Origin: Micrococcales bacterium
Lineage (GTDB): Bacteria; Actinomycetota; Actinomycetes; Actinomycetales; Dermatophilaceae
Length of the DNA stretch: 7,104 nucleotides
Assembly: GCA_030537915.1 (NCBI GenBank)
Contig: JAUNUZ010000025.1
Location: 5,809 to 12,912 of the forward strand
Direction of reading: 5' to 3'
Below the pieces are notes generated by a model that saw only the letters and a list, made by a program, of their open reading frames with translations, was not told where the DNA came from and ran no database searches. Shown one piece after another: positions 1-5,944 of the stretch. Position numbers and translations under genes: made by a program. Every line of letters starts with the position of its first letter. Position 1 is the stretch's first letter.

Positions 1-908
1 TCACCGATGTGTGGATCGTCGGCCGGCGGGGACCGCAGCACGCAAGCTATACGACCAAGGAGCTGCGCGAGCTCGTCACCATGGCAGGCCTGCAAGTCAC
101 GGTCAGCGAAGGCGCGTTCGCCGGACTGCCCGAGTTCGAGGGCGCCGACTCACCGGGTCGACGGCCCCAGGTTCCCGCGCAGGGGGCGCGATCGCCCGAG
201 CCGACGGCACCCGTGCCGGCCGAGCCCGTGCTCAATCGCCGGGTGCGGGGCAATCTCGAGGTGCTCGCTGCGGCAGCGCGGCTGGAGGTGCCGGACGCGA
301 CCCGCCGACTGCACTTCAGCTTCTGGAATCGACCGGTCCGGATGGAGGCCGCGGATGGGCGATTGCAGGGAATGGTCATCGAGCGGACTCGCCTCGATGA
401 GTCCGCTCGGGTCGCCGGAACTGGGCAATTCGAGACCCTGCCGGTCCAGCTCGCGCTGCGCGCGATCGGTTATCGGTCGACGCCGCTGCCGGGCGTGCCC
501 TTCGACACGACGGCGGCGATCGTGCCCAATGTCCAGGGGCGTGTCGTCGACGAAGCAGGAGTGATCCAGCCGGGCGAGTACTGCACCGGCTGGGTCAAGC
601 GCGGACCGATCGGCGTCATCGGTACGAACAAGTCCGACGCCGCCCAGACGGTCTCCCACCTGCTCGATGATCTCGAAGAGCAGGAGGCCGCAGGCGAGCC
701 CGCCACCCTGCGCAACGACCTGGCCCAGGTGCTGCGGGCTCGCGGACACGCCCCGAGCACGCTGGCCGACTGGCGCGCCATCGACGCCGCGGAAATCGCT
801 CGCGGTGCGGATCTGGGGCGCGCCCGGACCAAGCTCGCCACCTGGGCGGAGCTGCTCTCCCACGTTGAGCGGGAGGACAGATGCGACGAGTCGGGGCAGC
901 AGGAGTAG
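1..908 (+). CDS. fprA: Ferredoxin-NADP+ reductase, FprA / adrenodoxin-reductase family (5' end missing)
   Basis: FAD enzyme that moves electrons between NADPH and ferredoxins in the cytoplasm, for example to supply cytochromes P450. The reading frame is open from base 3 and the first visible residues, TDVWIVGRRGP, lie inside the NADP-binding domain, so there is no start codon here; the ATG at base 11 and the GTG at base 9 are internal. About 301 residues are visible, which fits the last two thirds of a family whose members are about 455 residues long. Diagnostic pieces are VGRRGP followed by the TTKELREL helix, the block LRAIGYRSTPLPGVPFD, and the hallmark GWVKRGPIGVIGTNKSDA (residues 196-213 counted from base 3), which in this family closes over the FAD and NADP sites. 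The C-terminus (KLATWAELL) also matches FprA. The N-terminal FAD-binding glycine motif lies outside the window. The last 28 bases overlap the lipoprotein gene, suggesting coupled translation. Confidence 0.95.
   Translation, partial: TDVWIVGRRGPQHASYTTKELRELVTMAGLQVTVSEGAFAGLPEFEGADSPGRRPQVPAQGARSPEPTAPVPAEPVLNRRVRGNLEVLAAAARLEVPDATRRLHFSFWNRPVRMEAADGRLQGMVIERTRLDESARVAGTGQFETLPVQLALRAIGYRSTPLPGVPFDTTAAIVPNVQGRVVDEAGVIQPGEYCTGWVKRGPIGVIGTNKSDAAQTVSHLLDDLEEQEAAGEPATLRNDLAQVLRARGHAPSTLADWRAIDAAEIARGADLGRARTKLATWAELLSHVEREDRCDESGQQE
871..877 (+). promoter_or_regulatory. Ribosome binding site of the lipoprotein gene
   Basis: GGGAGGA, a strong match to the anti-Shine-Dalgarno sequence, ends three bases before the ATG at 881. 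It lies inside the coding region of fprA. It supports the 881 start, which also gives a proper lipoprotein signal peptide. The spacing is on the short side. Confidence 0.7.
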
Positions 909-2191
909 CCGGAGCTCTCTCGGTGGCGCTGGCTATCGCGGCGTGCACCGCGCAAGGGCCTGCCCCGGACCGAGCCCGAGCGCACCTGGTGTGGACGCGC
1001 GTCGAACTCCCCGGGGGCGCCGAGCCGGTGGCCCTGGCGACGGCCGGCAGGACACTCCTCGTCGGCGGTGACCGTTCGGGTCAGACGCCGACGATGGATG
1101 TCTTGACCGCCGGACCGAGCGGCGAACCCAGTGCGTTCCACTCGCTGGACATCACCTGCGACCCGGGCTCGCCCTACGCACCCCTGGCGCGCTGGCGCTC
1201 GATCACGTTACGGGGCCAAGCGGTGACGGCGATCGGCGGCGCGGCCGGGGGAGCGCACTCCAACACGCGTTGGACGACGTGGGCCGGGGAGCTGGATGGG
1301 GATGCCGCAGGCACACTGCGGGAACGGCCGCAATCGTTCTACGCCTTTGGCGGATACGGAGCCGGTGAGCTGCTCGACGCGGTGGCCACGGATGCCGGCA
1401 CCTACCTTGTCGGCACGTGGAATGGCACCACGGGGCTCGACGCGGCGGTCTGGCACGAGCAGGGGTTGCGCTGGGTCCGCGCGAAATCCGCCGGGTCAGC
1501 CCTGGCCAGCACCCCGACCTCCCTCGTGGGGGCTGTGGCTGCGACCTCGAACGGGCCCGGCATCCTCATCCTCGGTAACGTGACCTGGTTGGGCGGGGCC
1601 GTGGCCGAGGGCGCCTCCGGGGGAGCAACCGGGGATGAGGATGCCGGTGGGCCGGGCACGGTAGCTGGGGCCGCGCGGCGCACGGCGGCGGTGTGGCGGT
1701 CGAGCCACGGCGCGACCGGATGGCAGCGCGTCGACCTGCCGGGCGGAGGCTCTGGCAGCGAAGCGCGTTCGGCCACTTGTGGTCTCGACGGCTGCGTCGT
1801 CGCGGGGGTCGTCGACGGCCGGTACGCCCTGTGGTGGCTGCCCAAGGACGGGCCTGCCTCCCGGCTCGAAGGGGTGCCTACGGTGGCGGTCGGCGATCAC
1901 GACTCGGTCCCCGCTCCGGTGCGCTCCGGCGCCGAGCACGTCTGGCCCGGAGCGGATCTCCTCTTCACCGTCGGGGATGTCGTCGGGTCGCGAGCCGGTG
2001 GAGTCTGGACGACGAGCCCGAGCTCGGGTCAGGGACACGAGGCCGCTGCGGTGGGGCAGTGGCTCTACGTCATCGCGGCGCGTGGCCGGGCTGTCGACGC
2101 GCAGGTGCCCACCGCCCGTGCTGCTTTCAGCGGCAACGGTGGGCTCGACCCTACTGCCGCCCTATGGCGCGGCAGAATGGTCAGATCATGA
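881..2191 (+). CDS. Putative secreted lipoprotein, function unknown
   Basis: 436 residues. The N-terminus is a classic lipoprotein signal: positively charged MRR, a hydrophobic stretch at residues 4-21, and the lipobox I19-A20-A21-C22, so the mature protein should be lipid-anchored at C22 on the outer face of the membrane. The rest is rich in short beta-type segments with recurring Trp and Gly (for example AVWHEQGLRWVRA and AVWRSSHGATGWQRVDLPGG) and values alternating with turns, as in beta-propeller or exo-sialidase-like repeat proteins; that fold is my inference and I recognise no named family. Cysteines C93, C300 and C305 remain in the exported part; C300 and C305 (ATCGLDGC) are close enough to form a disulfide. 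Residues 238-267 form a Gly/Ala-rich low-complexity loop. The gene starts within fprA and its TGA overlaps the ATG of the ankyrin gene, so all three are probably co-translated. Lipoprotein call is firm; role is unknown. Confidence 0.85.
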   Translation: MRRVGAAGVAGALSVALAIAACTAQGPAPDRARAHLVWTRVELPGGAEPVALATAGRTLLVGGDRSGQTPTMDVLTAGPSGEPSAFHSLDITCDPGSPYAPLARWRSITLRGQAVTAIGGAAGGAHSNTRWTTWAGELDGDAAGTLRERPQSFYAFGGYGAGELLDAVATDAGTYLVGTWNGTTGLDAAVWHEQGLRWVRAKSAGSALASTPTSLVGAVAATSNGPGILILGNVTWLGGAVAEGASGGATGDEDAGGPGTVAGAARRTAAVWRSSHGATGWQRVDLPGGGSGSEARSATCGLDGCVVAGVVDGRYALWWLPKDGPASRLEGVPTVAVGDHDSVPAPVRSGAEHVWPGADLLFTVGDVVGSRAGGVWTTSPSSGQGHEAAAVGQWLYVIAARGRAVDAQVPTARAAFSGNGGLDPTAALWRGRMVRS

Positions 2192-2583
2192 GCGACCTGA
2201 CTGACGAAGAGCTGGAATTCCTACACTCGACCTTCGACCTGGCCCGCGACGGGAGTCTGGAACTCCTGGCGTTCATCGATCAGGGCCTACCGGCGAACCT
2301 GACGAATCCCAAGGGCGACACCCTGCTCATCCTGGCCGCCTACCGCGGGCACGGTGAGCTGGTCAGCGGTCTGCTGGCACGCGGTGCGGACACCGAGCGC
2401 ATCAACCAGCGTGGTCAAACTGCGCTGGTTGCGGCCGTCTTCAAGCAGTCCGAACCGATCGTGCGGGCTCTGCTCGGCGCGGGAGCAGATCCTCGCGGCG
2501 GTTCGCCAGATGCGCTCGCGACGGCTGCTTTCTTCGACCTGCCCGCGATGCGCGCCCTCCTCGCGGAGGCCGTGGGCGAGTAA
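2188..2583 (+). CDS. Small ankyrin-repeat protein
   Basis: 131 residues of almost pure ankyrin repeat. The clearest unit is residues 41-73 (PKGDTLLILAAYRGHGELV, then LLARGAD), showing the G-x-T-x-L-x-x-A-A-x-x-G-H pattern. A second unit is at 74-106 (RGQTALVAAVF, then LLGAGAD), with degenerate capping units at 12-40 and 107-131. There is no signal peptide or membrane segment, so it is cytoplasmic and presumably acts by binding another protein. The ATG at 2188 is chosen because it overlaps the lipoprotein stop in the ATGA arrangement typical of coupled translation and gives the length usual for stand-alone bacterial ankyrin proteins; an ATG at 2164 would add eight residues and is less likely. 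In Pseudomonas a membrane-anchored ankyrin protein (AnkB) supports a neighbouring catalase, but nothing shows that relation here. The binding partner is unknown. Confidence 0.88.
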   Translation: MSDLTDEELEFLHSTFDLARDGSLELLAFIDQGLPANLTNPKGDTLLILAAYRGHGELVSGLLARGADTERINQRGQTALVAAVFKQSEPIVRALLGAGADPRGGSPDALATAAFFDLPAMRALLAEAVGE

Positions 2584-2840
2584 GCCGCCCTGAACGGTCG
2601 CACGTGCGGGCCGTGGCCGAACGACCACCTCGCTCCGCATTTACGCCATCGGCCAAGCGCGGGCGCGACACCGAGGCGGTCCGCCGGTCGGTGAGTGCGC
2701 TAGACCTGTCCGTCACGGCGGGCGGACTGGCCCTCTTCGCATCACCAGCCGCCTCACGATCGATGGCGACTCCGGGCGCGATATGTCTCGATCCGAGAAG
2801 GGCCGCCGACCGAGTACAGCGCAGGCGGCATCATGGACGG
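2584..2840. other. 257-base intergenic region upstream of the PIG-L gene
   Basis: No convincing gene. The frame of the downstream gene stays open through it, but the implied peptide is Arg-rich and unlike PIG-L proteins. It holds a perfect 10-base palindrome CGCACGTGCG at 2599-2608, a dyad GGCGG-T-CCGCC at 2675-2685, and a 7-base inverted pair GTCCGCC (2679-2685) / GGCGGAC (2721-2727) that could close a larger imperfect hairpin, helped by GTGA (2691-2694) facing TCAC (2713-2716). None is followed by a T-run, so an intrinsic terminator is not demonstrated. The promoter of the PIG-L gene should be here, but I cannot place a good -35/-10 pair. Confidence 0.5.
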
Positions 2841-3644
2841 GTGTCGACCATCGTCTTCTGTCATGCGCATCCCGACGACGAGGCCTCTCAGACCTCCGGA
2901 TCGATGGCCCGAGCCGCTGCCGAAGGGCACCGTGTCGTCGTGGTCTACGCCACGAACGGGGACCACGGCGTGGTCCCTGAGGATCTGGCGCCCGGTGAGA
3001 GCGTCGTGGCCCGTCGCCGGGGCGAGGCGCAGGCTTCCGCGCGAATCACCGGGACCGCCCGGGTCGCCTGGCTCGGCTACGCCGACTCGGGGATGACCGG
3101 CTGGGAGCAGAACGGTCACGGCGAGGCGTTCCACGGAGCCGACCTCGACGAGGCGAGCGCCCGGCTCGCGGCGGTGCTCGACGAGGAGGACGCCGACGTG
3201 CTCATCGGCTATGACTGGCACGGCAGCTACGGGCATCCCGATCACGTCAAGGTCCACCGCGTCGTGCACCGCGCCGCCCAGCTGGCCGCGCGCCGCCCTC
3301 GCCTGCTCGAGGCGACGATGAATCGTGACGCGATCCGGGCGATGCACCAGCTGGCGGTCGAAGCCGGAGAAGCCGACAAGGGCTGGGATCCGGATCGACC
3401 CGCCGACGACGGCAACCCCTTCGGCACGCCCGAGGCCGAGATCCACTACTGCGTCGACGTCACCGAGCAGCTCGCGACCAAGCGCGCAGCCCTGGCCTGT
3501 CACGCGAGCCAAACGAGCGACGTCGGCATGATGCTCGCCCTGCCGACCGAGGTATTCGCGGCCATGTTCGGGCGCGAGTACTTCATCGAGCCCGGCTGCG
3601 CGGCCGGGATGCGGCACGCGTGGTTCTTGTCGCAGGCGCCGTAG
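2841..3644 (+). CDS. PIG-L / LmbE-family zinc-dependent deacetylase
   Basis: 267 residues. This family hydrolyses N-acyl groups, typically N-acetylglucosamine or mycothiol-type conjugates, using a bound metal. The signature AHPDDE is at residues 9-14 and GHPDH at 131-135. By analogy with mycobacterial MshB, H10, D13 and H135 would bind zinc, D12 would be the general base and H132 would assist, so the active site looks complete. The block RRRGEAQAS followed by WLGYADSGM is also typical of the Mca/MshB-like branch. The GTG at 2841 is chosen because the family begins directly at the first beta strand (here STIVFCHAHPDDE); ATG 2763 would add an unlikely Arg-rich extension. The Shine-Dalgarno is poor (AGGCGG at 2823-2828, 12 bases away). 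No signal peptide, so cytoplasmic. Substrate cannot be assigned: it could be mycothiol-related (MshB or Mca) or another PIG-L enzyme, and no mycothiol gene is nearby. Confidence 0.92.
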   Translation: MSTIVFCHAHPDDEASQTSGSMARAAAEGHRVVVVYATNGDHGVVPEDLAPGESVVARRRGEAQASARITGTARVAWLGYADSGMTGWEQNGHGEAFHGADLDEASARLAAVLDEEDADVLIGYDWHGSYGHPDHVKVHRVVHRAAQLAARRPRLLEATMNRDAIRAMHQLAVEAGEADKGWDPDRPADDGNPFGTPEAEIHYCVDVTEQLATKRAALACHASQTSDVGMMLALPTEVFAAMFGREYFIEPGCAAGMRHAWFLSQAP

Positions 3645-3658
3645 ACCGACCTCGCGTC

Positions 3659-3682
3659 ATGCGCATTGGCGTGCGTTGGGCG
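3659..3682. promoter_or_regulatory. Candidate operator: palindrome plus direct repeat
   Basis: A perfect palindrome ATGCGCAT (3659-3666) overlaps two head-to-tail similar units, TGCGCATTGGCG (3660-3671) and TGCGTTGGGCG (3672-3682), which differ by one base deletion and one substitution. They lie just upstream of the likely -10 of a gene for a DNA-binding protein. Antitoxins of this kind commonly repress their own promoters, so an autoregulatory site is plausible, but this is inference from position and symmetry only. Confidence 0.3.
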
Positions 3683-3706
3683 CGGCCCGAGGCCTGTACT
3701 GCTGGG

Positions 3707-3712
3707 TAAGCT
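3707..3712 (+). promoter_or_regulatory. Candidate -10 element for a leaderless HTH transcript
   Basis: TAAGCT fits the actinobacterial TANNNT -10 pattern. Its last T is eight bases before the ATG at 3721, so transcription would begin at or within about two bases of the start codon, giving a leaderless mRNA. That agrees with the absence of any Shine-Dalgarno sequence before 3721. No good -35 stands 17 bases upstream, which is common for such promoters. Confidence 0.4.
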
Positions 3713-3720
3713 CGCCTGGC

Positions 3721-4254
3721 ATGACGGCAACTTCGGGGATGGACCCGCGCACCTTCGTCCCGCGCGGTGACACGGCACAGCTGCGCGCGCTGCGTGATGT
3801 CCTCAACGCCGCCCTGGCGGACGGCGCAGCAGGGCCCGTCGAGCCGGTCCGCGGTGCTGCCCCTCTCGAGGTTGGACGGGACGCCGGCCCTGACACGCAT
3901 CCGCAGGGCGACCTGCGGATAGTCATCGGCGCGCAGACTCACGTTCTTGGGCCGCAGGTCTGCCAGGCCGTGCGGCTCGTCGTCACGGCCCTGGCCGACG
4001 GGCGCCCGGTGACGGTCGCGCCGCAGGAGCATCTCGTGACGCCCCACGAGGCGGCCGAGCTATTGCAGATCACCCGTCGTCAGCTCGATGAGTTCGTCCA
4101 CCTGGGCGAGATCCCCTTCCGCACGGTCGGGCGGCATCACCGCTTCCTCATGGGCGACGTGCTCGCCTTCGATCGCCGCCGCGACGCGGCCGTCGCCGGG
4201 GTGCCCGGTGACGTCGGCGACGTGCAGGGCGCCGACGACGAGGCCACTTCGTAG
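3721..4254 (+). CDS. Excisionase-family HTH DNA-binding protein, VapB50-like antitoxin candidate
   Basis: 177 residues. Residues 105-150 form an excisionase/MerR-type winged helix-turn-helix: LVTPHEAAELLQITRRQLDEF, with the wing motif GEIPFRTVGRHHRFLMGDVLAF, which is the signature of the excisionase-family (HTH_17) domain. The N-terminal 100 residues carry a helical segment (Q20-A33), a Pro/Gly-rich linker and a small strand-helix unit (LRIVIGAQTHVL, then QAVRLVVTALADG). In mycobacteria this architecture is annotated as 'possible excisionase' and is the antitoxin VapB50, paired with the PIN-domain toxin VapC50. Here no PIN gene follows: the next gene converges from the other strand after 139 bases. 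It may be an orphan antitoxin or a stand-alone regulator. ATG 3721 is chosen for its fit with a leaderless start; ATG 3739 and TTG 3676 are alternatives. No phage integrase or other mobile gene is near, so a true excisionase role is unlikely. Confidence 0.88.
   Translation: MTATSGMDPRTFVPRGDTAQLRALRDVLNAALADGAAGPVEPVRGAAPLEVGRDAGPDTHPQGDLRIVIGAQTHVLGPQVCQAVRLVVTALADGRPVTVAPQEHLVTPHEAAELLQITRRQLDEFVHLGEIPFRTVGRHHRFLMGDVLAFDRRRDAAVAGVPGDVGDVQGADDEATS
3899..3920 (+). other. Perfect 9-bp stem-loop with a GCGA (GNRA) tetraloop inside the HTH gene
   Basis: ATCCGCAGG (3899-3907) and CCTGCGGAT (3912-3920) are exact reverse complements separated by GCGA. As RNA this makes a stable hairpin with a GNRA loop, in the linker-coding part of the HTH gene (around residues 60-67). 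It is seen directly; any function is unproven, and there is no T-run to make it a terminator. Confidence 0.6.
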
Positions 4255-4393
4255 GGAGCGACCTGCGGCTCAGCCACGGGTTTGTGTCAGTGTTGTCAGC
4301 GCCTCGGGTCGCCGACGAGGAAGGGCGCCTCCGCCGCGCATGGCAGGCGTAGCGATCGACGCGCACGCCAAGCGATACGGGCCAGCCCCACTC
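4255..4393. other. Intergenic region between convergent genes
   Basis: No gene is visible in the 139 bases separating the stop of the HTH gene from the stop of the minus-strand membrane gene. A transcription end for both would be expected here. The best candidate is a weak dyad CCTCG (4302-4306) / CGAGG (4316-4320) with a 9-base loop and no T-run, so no terminator is claimed. No PIN-domain toxin start or remnant is recognisable in either strand. Confidence 0.5.
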
Positions 4394-5779
4394 TCACCTC
4401 GCCTGCCGCAGCGCATGTCGTCGCCTGATCCGGGAGCGCCGCCAGTTCGCTGTCCACTGTCGCGCCGACAGACTGGTCAGGGCATACACAGCGAGCAGGT
4501 CGATCGACATGACCAGGAGTGTGACGAGCGTGGGTCGGTCGCGCCCGATCCATTGGGCGAGCTGGCTGAGCTGTGACCCGCTGAGGACGGCGAGCATGCA
4601 CAGGCGAGCGGCCTGGCTGCCCAGGTACGTGCGCCAGGTGAGCCACGCCAGCGACCCGTAGACGACAAGCAGGGTCGCCGCGGGGACGGCGAGGATGAGC
4701 CCGGGGTCACTGCCGGTTTCGAGGACGTCCTCGACGTCGGAGAGCGCGAGCGCCAACGCGGCGAGGAAGGACAGCGCGACGAGCAGCGAGCCCGCGAGCA
4801 GCGAGAAGGGGCGTCGGCCGAGGTCGTCGAGCAGGTCGTGGGCCTGCTGCGAGGTGGATGTGGGTCGCTTGGCATCCCGCGTCTTGCGCTGCGGCGGCGC
4901 GTCCGGTGCCCGTGCCGAGACGACCTGCACTGCGGTGACGTCGACGATCGGCAGGTCGCCGTCGGTGTCCACGACGTCGCCCCCGCCGTTGCGGCTGTGG
5001 TAGCCGGTCGAGAAGTCCTCGATGACGCTGACGCTGATGGCGGGCTCTCCGGCACGCATCGAGGCGACGATGTAGTCGCGCTCGATGTCGATGTCCCGGT
5101 CGATCTTGTGCGTGACCTGCAGCGTGAAGAGGGAGAGCCCGACCTTGCGGTCGTAGGTGCCGGCCGCGAGCCAGTCGACGTGATGCCCACCCGGCAGGAG
5201 CCAGCCGGCCGGGCAGGCCCAGAAGCGGACGTGGTGACGCTGCGCCGGATTACCTTGCACCTCCTGCTGGTAGGCGAACGCCTGCGGGGAGCCGAAGAGC
5301 AGCAGCGGGCTGACCGGGCCCTGCGCGTAGCTGCGCCGGGTCAGGGACGCCAGGACGATCCGGATACTGCTGCGCACGTCGAGGGGGTCGGCCTCGATCC
5401 ACCCGGCAGCGCGCATCGCCGCGTGGATCTGTTCCTGCGAGCCCAGCAGCGCGAGATTGACCGGGTCACCGAGCAGCCCGTCGCTCGTGCGGGCGCGGCC
5501 GATGAAGTAGTCCGGCACATACAGCGTCGTCAGGATTCGGTGCAGCCGCGGCAGGGCGAGGTAGGAGACGATGACCCAGAAGACGAGCAAGTAGGCGATA
5601 TTCGCCCAGCTACTGATGCTCTGGCGCAGCACGACGACGGCGAAGAGCACCGAGAAGACCAGGGCCGCTGCGAAGAAGAGGTTCTCGATGAGGGCCAGGC
5701 TGAAGACGCGACGCAAGGACCACGCGTTCACCTTCTCCGGTGGATGGTCATAGACCGGTTGCGACCGTGCCTGCATCAT
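4394..5779 (-). CDS. Multi-spanning membrane protein with LssY C-terminal domain
   Basis: 461 residues. Two membrane segments (about 29-51 and 57-76) precede a soluble domain (about 95-283) that matches LssY_C: DPVNLALLGSQEQIHAAMRAAG (105-126), then RRSYAQGPVSPLLLFG, FAYQQEVQGNPAQRHHVRFW (168-187), WLLPGGHHVDWLAAGTYDR (193-211) and LSLFTLQVTHKID (215-227). A charged linker (about 285-324) leads to further membrane segments at about 327-347, 359-380, 390-408 (weaker) and 417-437, ending in an Arg-rich tail that should lie in the cytoplasm. LssY was named for the Legionella lss secretion locus, but the domain's biochemical role is unknown and no secretion genes are present here. The start is set by an AGGG Shine-Dalgarno eight bases upstream; a second ATG follows at once, at 5776. 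A start at 5896 would add a 39-residue Arg-rich extension and is unlikely. It is divergent from the carboxylase gene. Confidence 0.9.
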   Translation of the reverse strand: MMQARSQPVYDHPPEKVNAWSLRRVFSLALIENLFFAAALVFSVLFAVVVLRQSISSWANIAYLLVFWVIVSYLALPRLHRILTTLYVPDYFIGRARTSDGLLGDPVNLALLGSQEQIHAAMRAAGWIEADPLDVRSSIRIVLASLTRRSYAQGPVSPLLLFGSPQAFAYQQEVQGNPAQRHHVRFWACPAGWLLPGGHHVDWLAAGTYDRKVGLSLFTLQVTHKIDRDIDIERDYIVASMRAGEPAISVSVIEDFSTGYHSRNGGGDVVDTDGDLPIVDVTAVQVVSARAPDAPPQRKTRDAKRPTSTSQQAHDLLDDLGRRPFSLLAGSLLVALSFLAALALALSDVEDVLETGSDPGLILAVPAATLLVVYGSLAWLTWRTYLGSQAARLCMLAVLSGSQLSQLAQWIGRDRPTLVTLLVMSIDLLAVYALTSLSARQWTANWRRSRIRRRHALRQAR

Positions 5780-5944
5780 CGTCTTCGCCCTGCGCGACAG
5801 CCTGCCATTCGGCACCGACGAGGCGTGGAACAGCGCCTTGGCCGGGCCGCAGGTGTGGCTGCGGCTCACAGCTCGACGCGCCCGCGCCACGCCCATCGCC
5901 GGGGTGACTGGCGAGTACGGCGCTGGTACCGGCAGAGTCAGCCC
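5780..5944. promoter_or_regulatory. Divergent promoter region between the LssY_C and carboxylase genes
   Basis: These 165 bases separate two divergent starts and should carry both promoters. For the + strand gene a weak candidate is GTGACT (5904-5909) and TACCGG (5927-5932), 17 bases apart, with a TGG extended -10 just before the hexamer; transcription would start a few bases before the ATG. The -10 overlaps an imperfect 12-base palindrome centred on GGTACC (5926-5931). I see no convincing -10 for the minus-strand gene. Confidence 0.3.
5788..5791 (-). promoter_or_regulatory. Ribosome binding site of the LssY_C gene
   Basis: On the minus strand AGGG is followed by CGAAGACG and then ATGATG. 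The eight-base spacing favours the first ATG (5779) over the second (5776) and over far-upstream starts. Confidence 0.55.

Noticed and set aside
150..863. Long open frame on the minus strand opposite fprA
   Set aside because: The + strand encodes unmistakable FprA motifs over the same bases; the antisense peptide is Arg-rich with no domain.
2604..2840. An in-frame N-terminal extension of the PIG-L protein
   Set aside because: The extension is Arg-rich with no domain, and PIG-L proteins begin at the first beta strand just before AHPDDE, which fits GTG 2841.
2754..3617. Long open frame on the minus strand opposite the PIG-L gene
   Set aside because: It is a GC-rich antisense shadow; the + strand frame contains clear PIG-L motifs and the minus-strand peptide resembles no known protein.
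3721..4254. True phage or plasmid excisionase
   Set aside because: No integrase, attachment-site repeats, tRNA or other mobile-element gene is present; the domain name reflects the fold only.
4302..4320. Intrinsic terminator between the convergent genes
   Set aside because: Only a 5-bp stem with a 9-base loop and no T-run; too weak to claim in GC-rich DNA.
4088..4576. Possible second + strand gene downstream of the HTH gene (toxin partner)
   Set aside because: The frame starts inside the HTH-coding sequence, is rich in Arg and Pro, has no PIN-domain acidic motifs and runs antisense into the LssY_C gene.
5780..5896. A 39-residue longer LssY_C protein starting at 5896
   Set aside because: The added peptide is Arg-rich and lacks features, whereas the ATG at 5779 has a well-spaced AGGG ribosome binding site.
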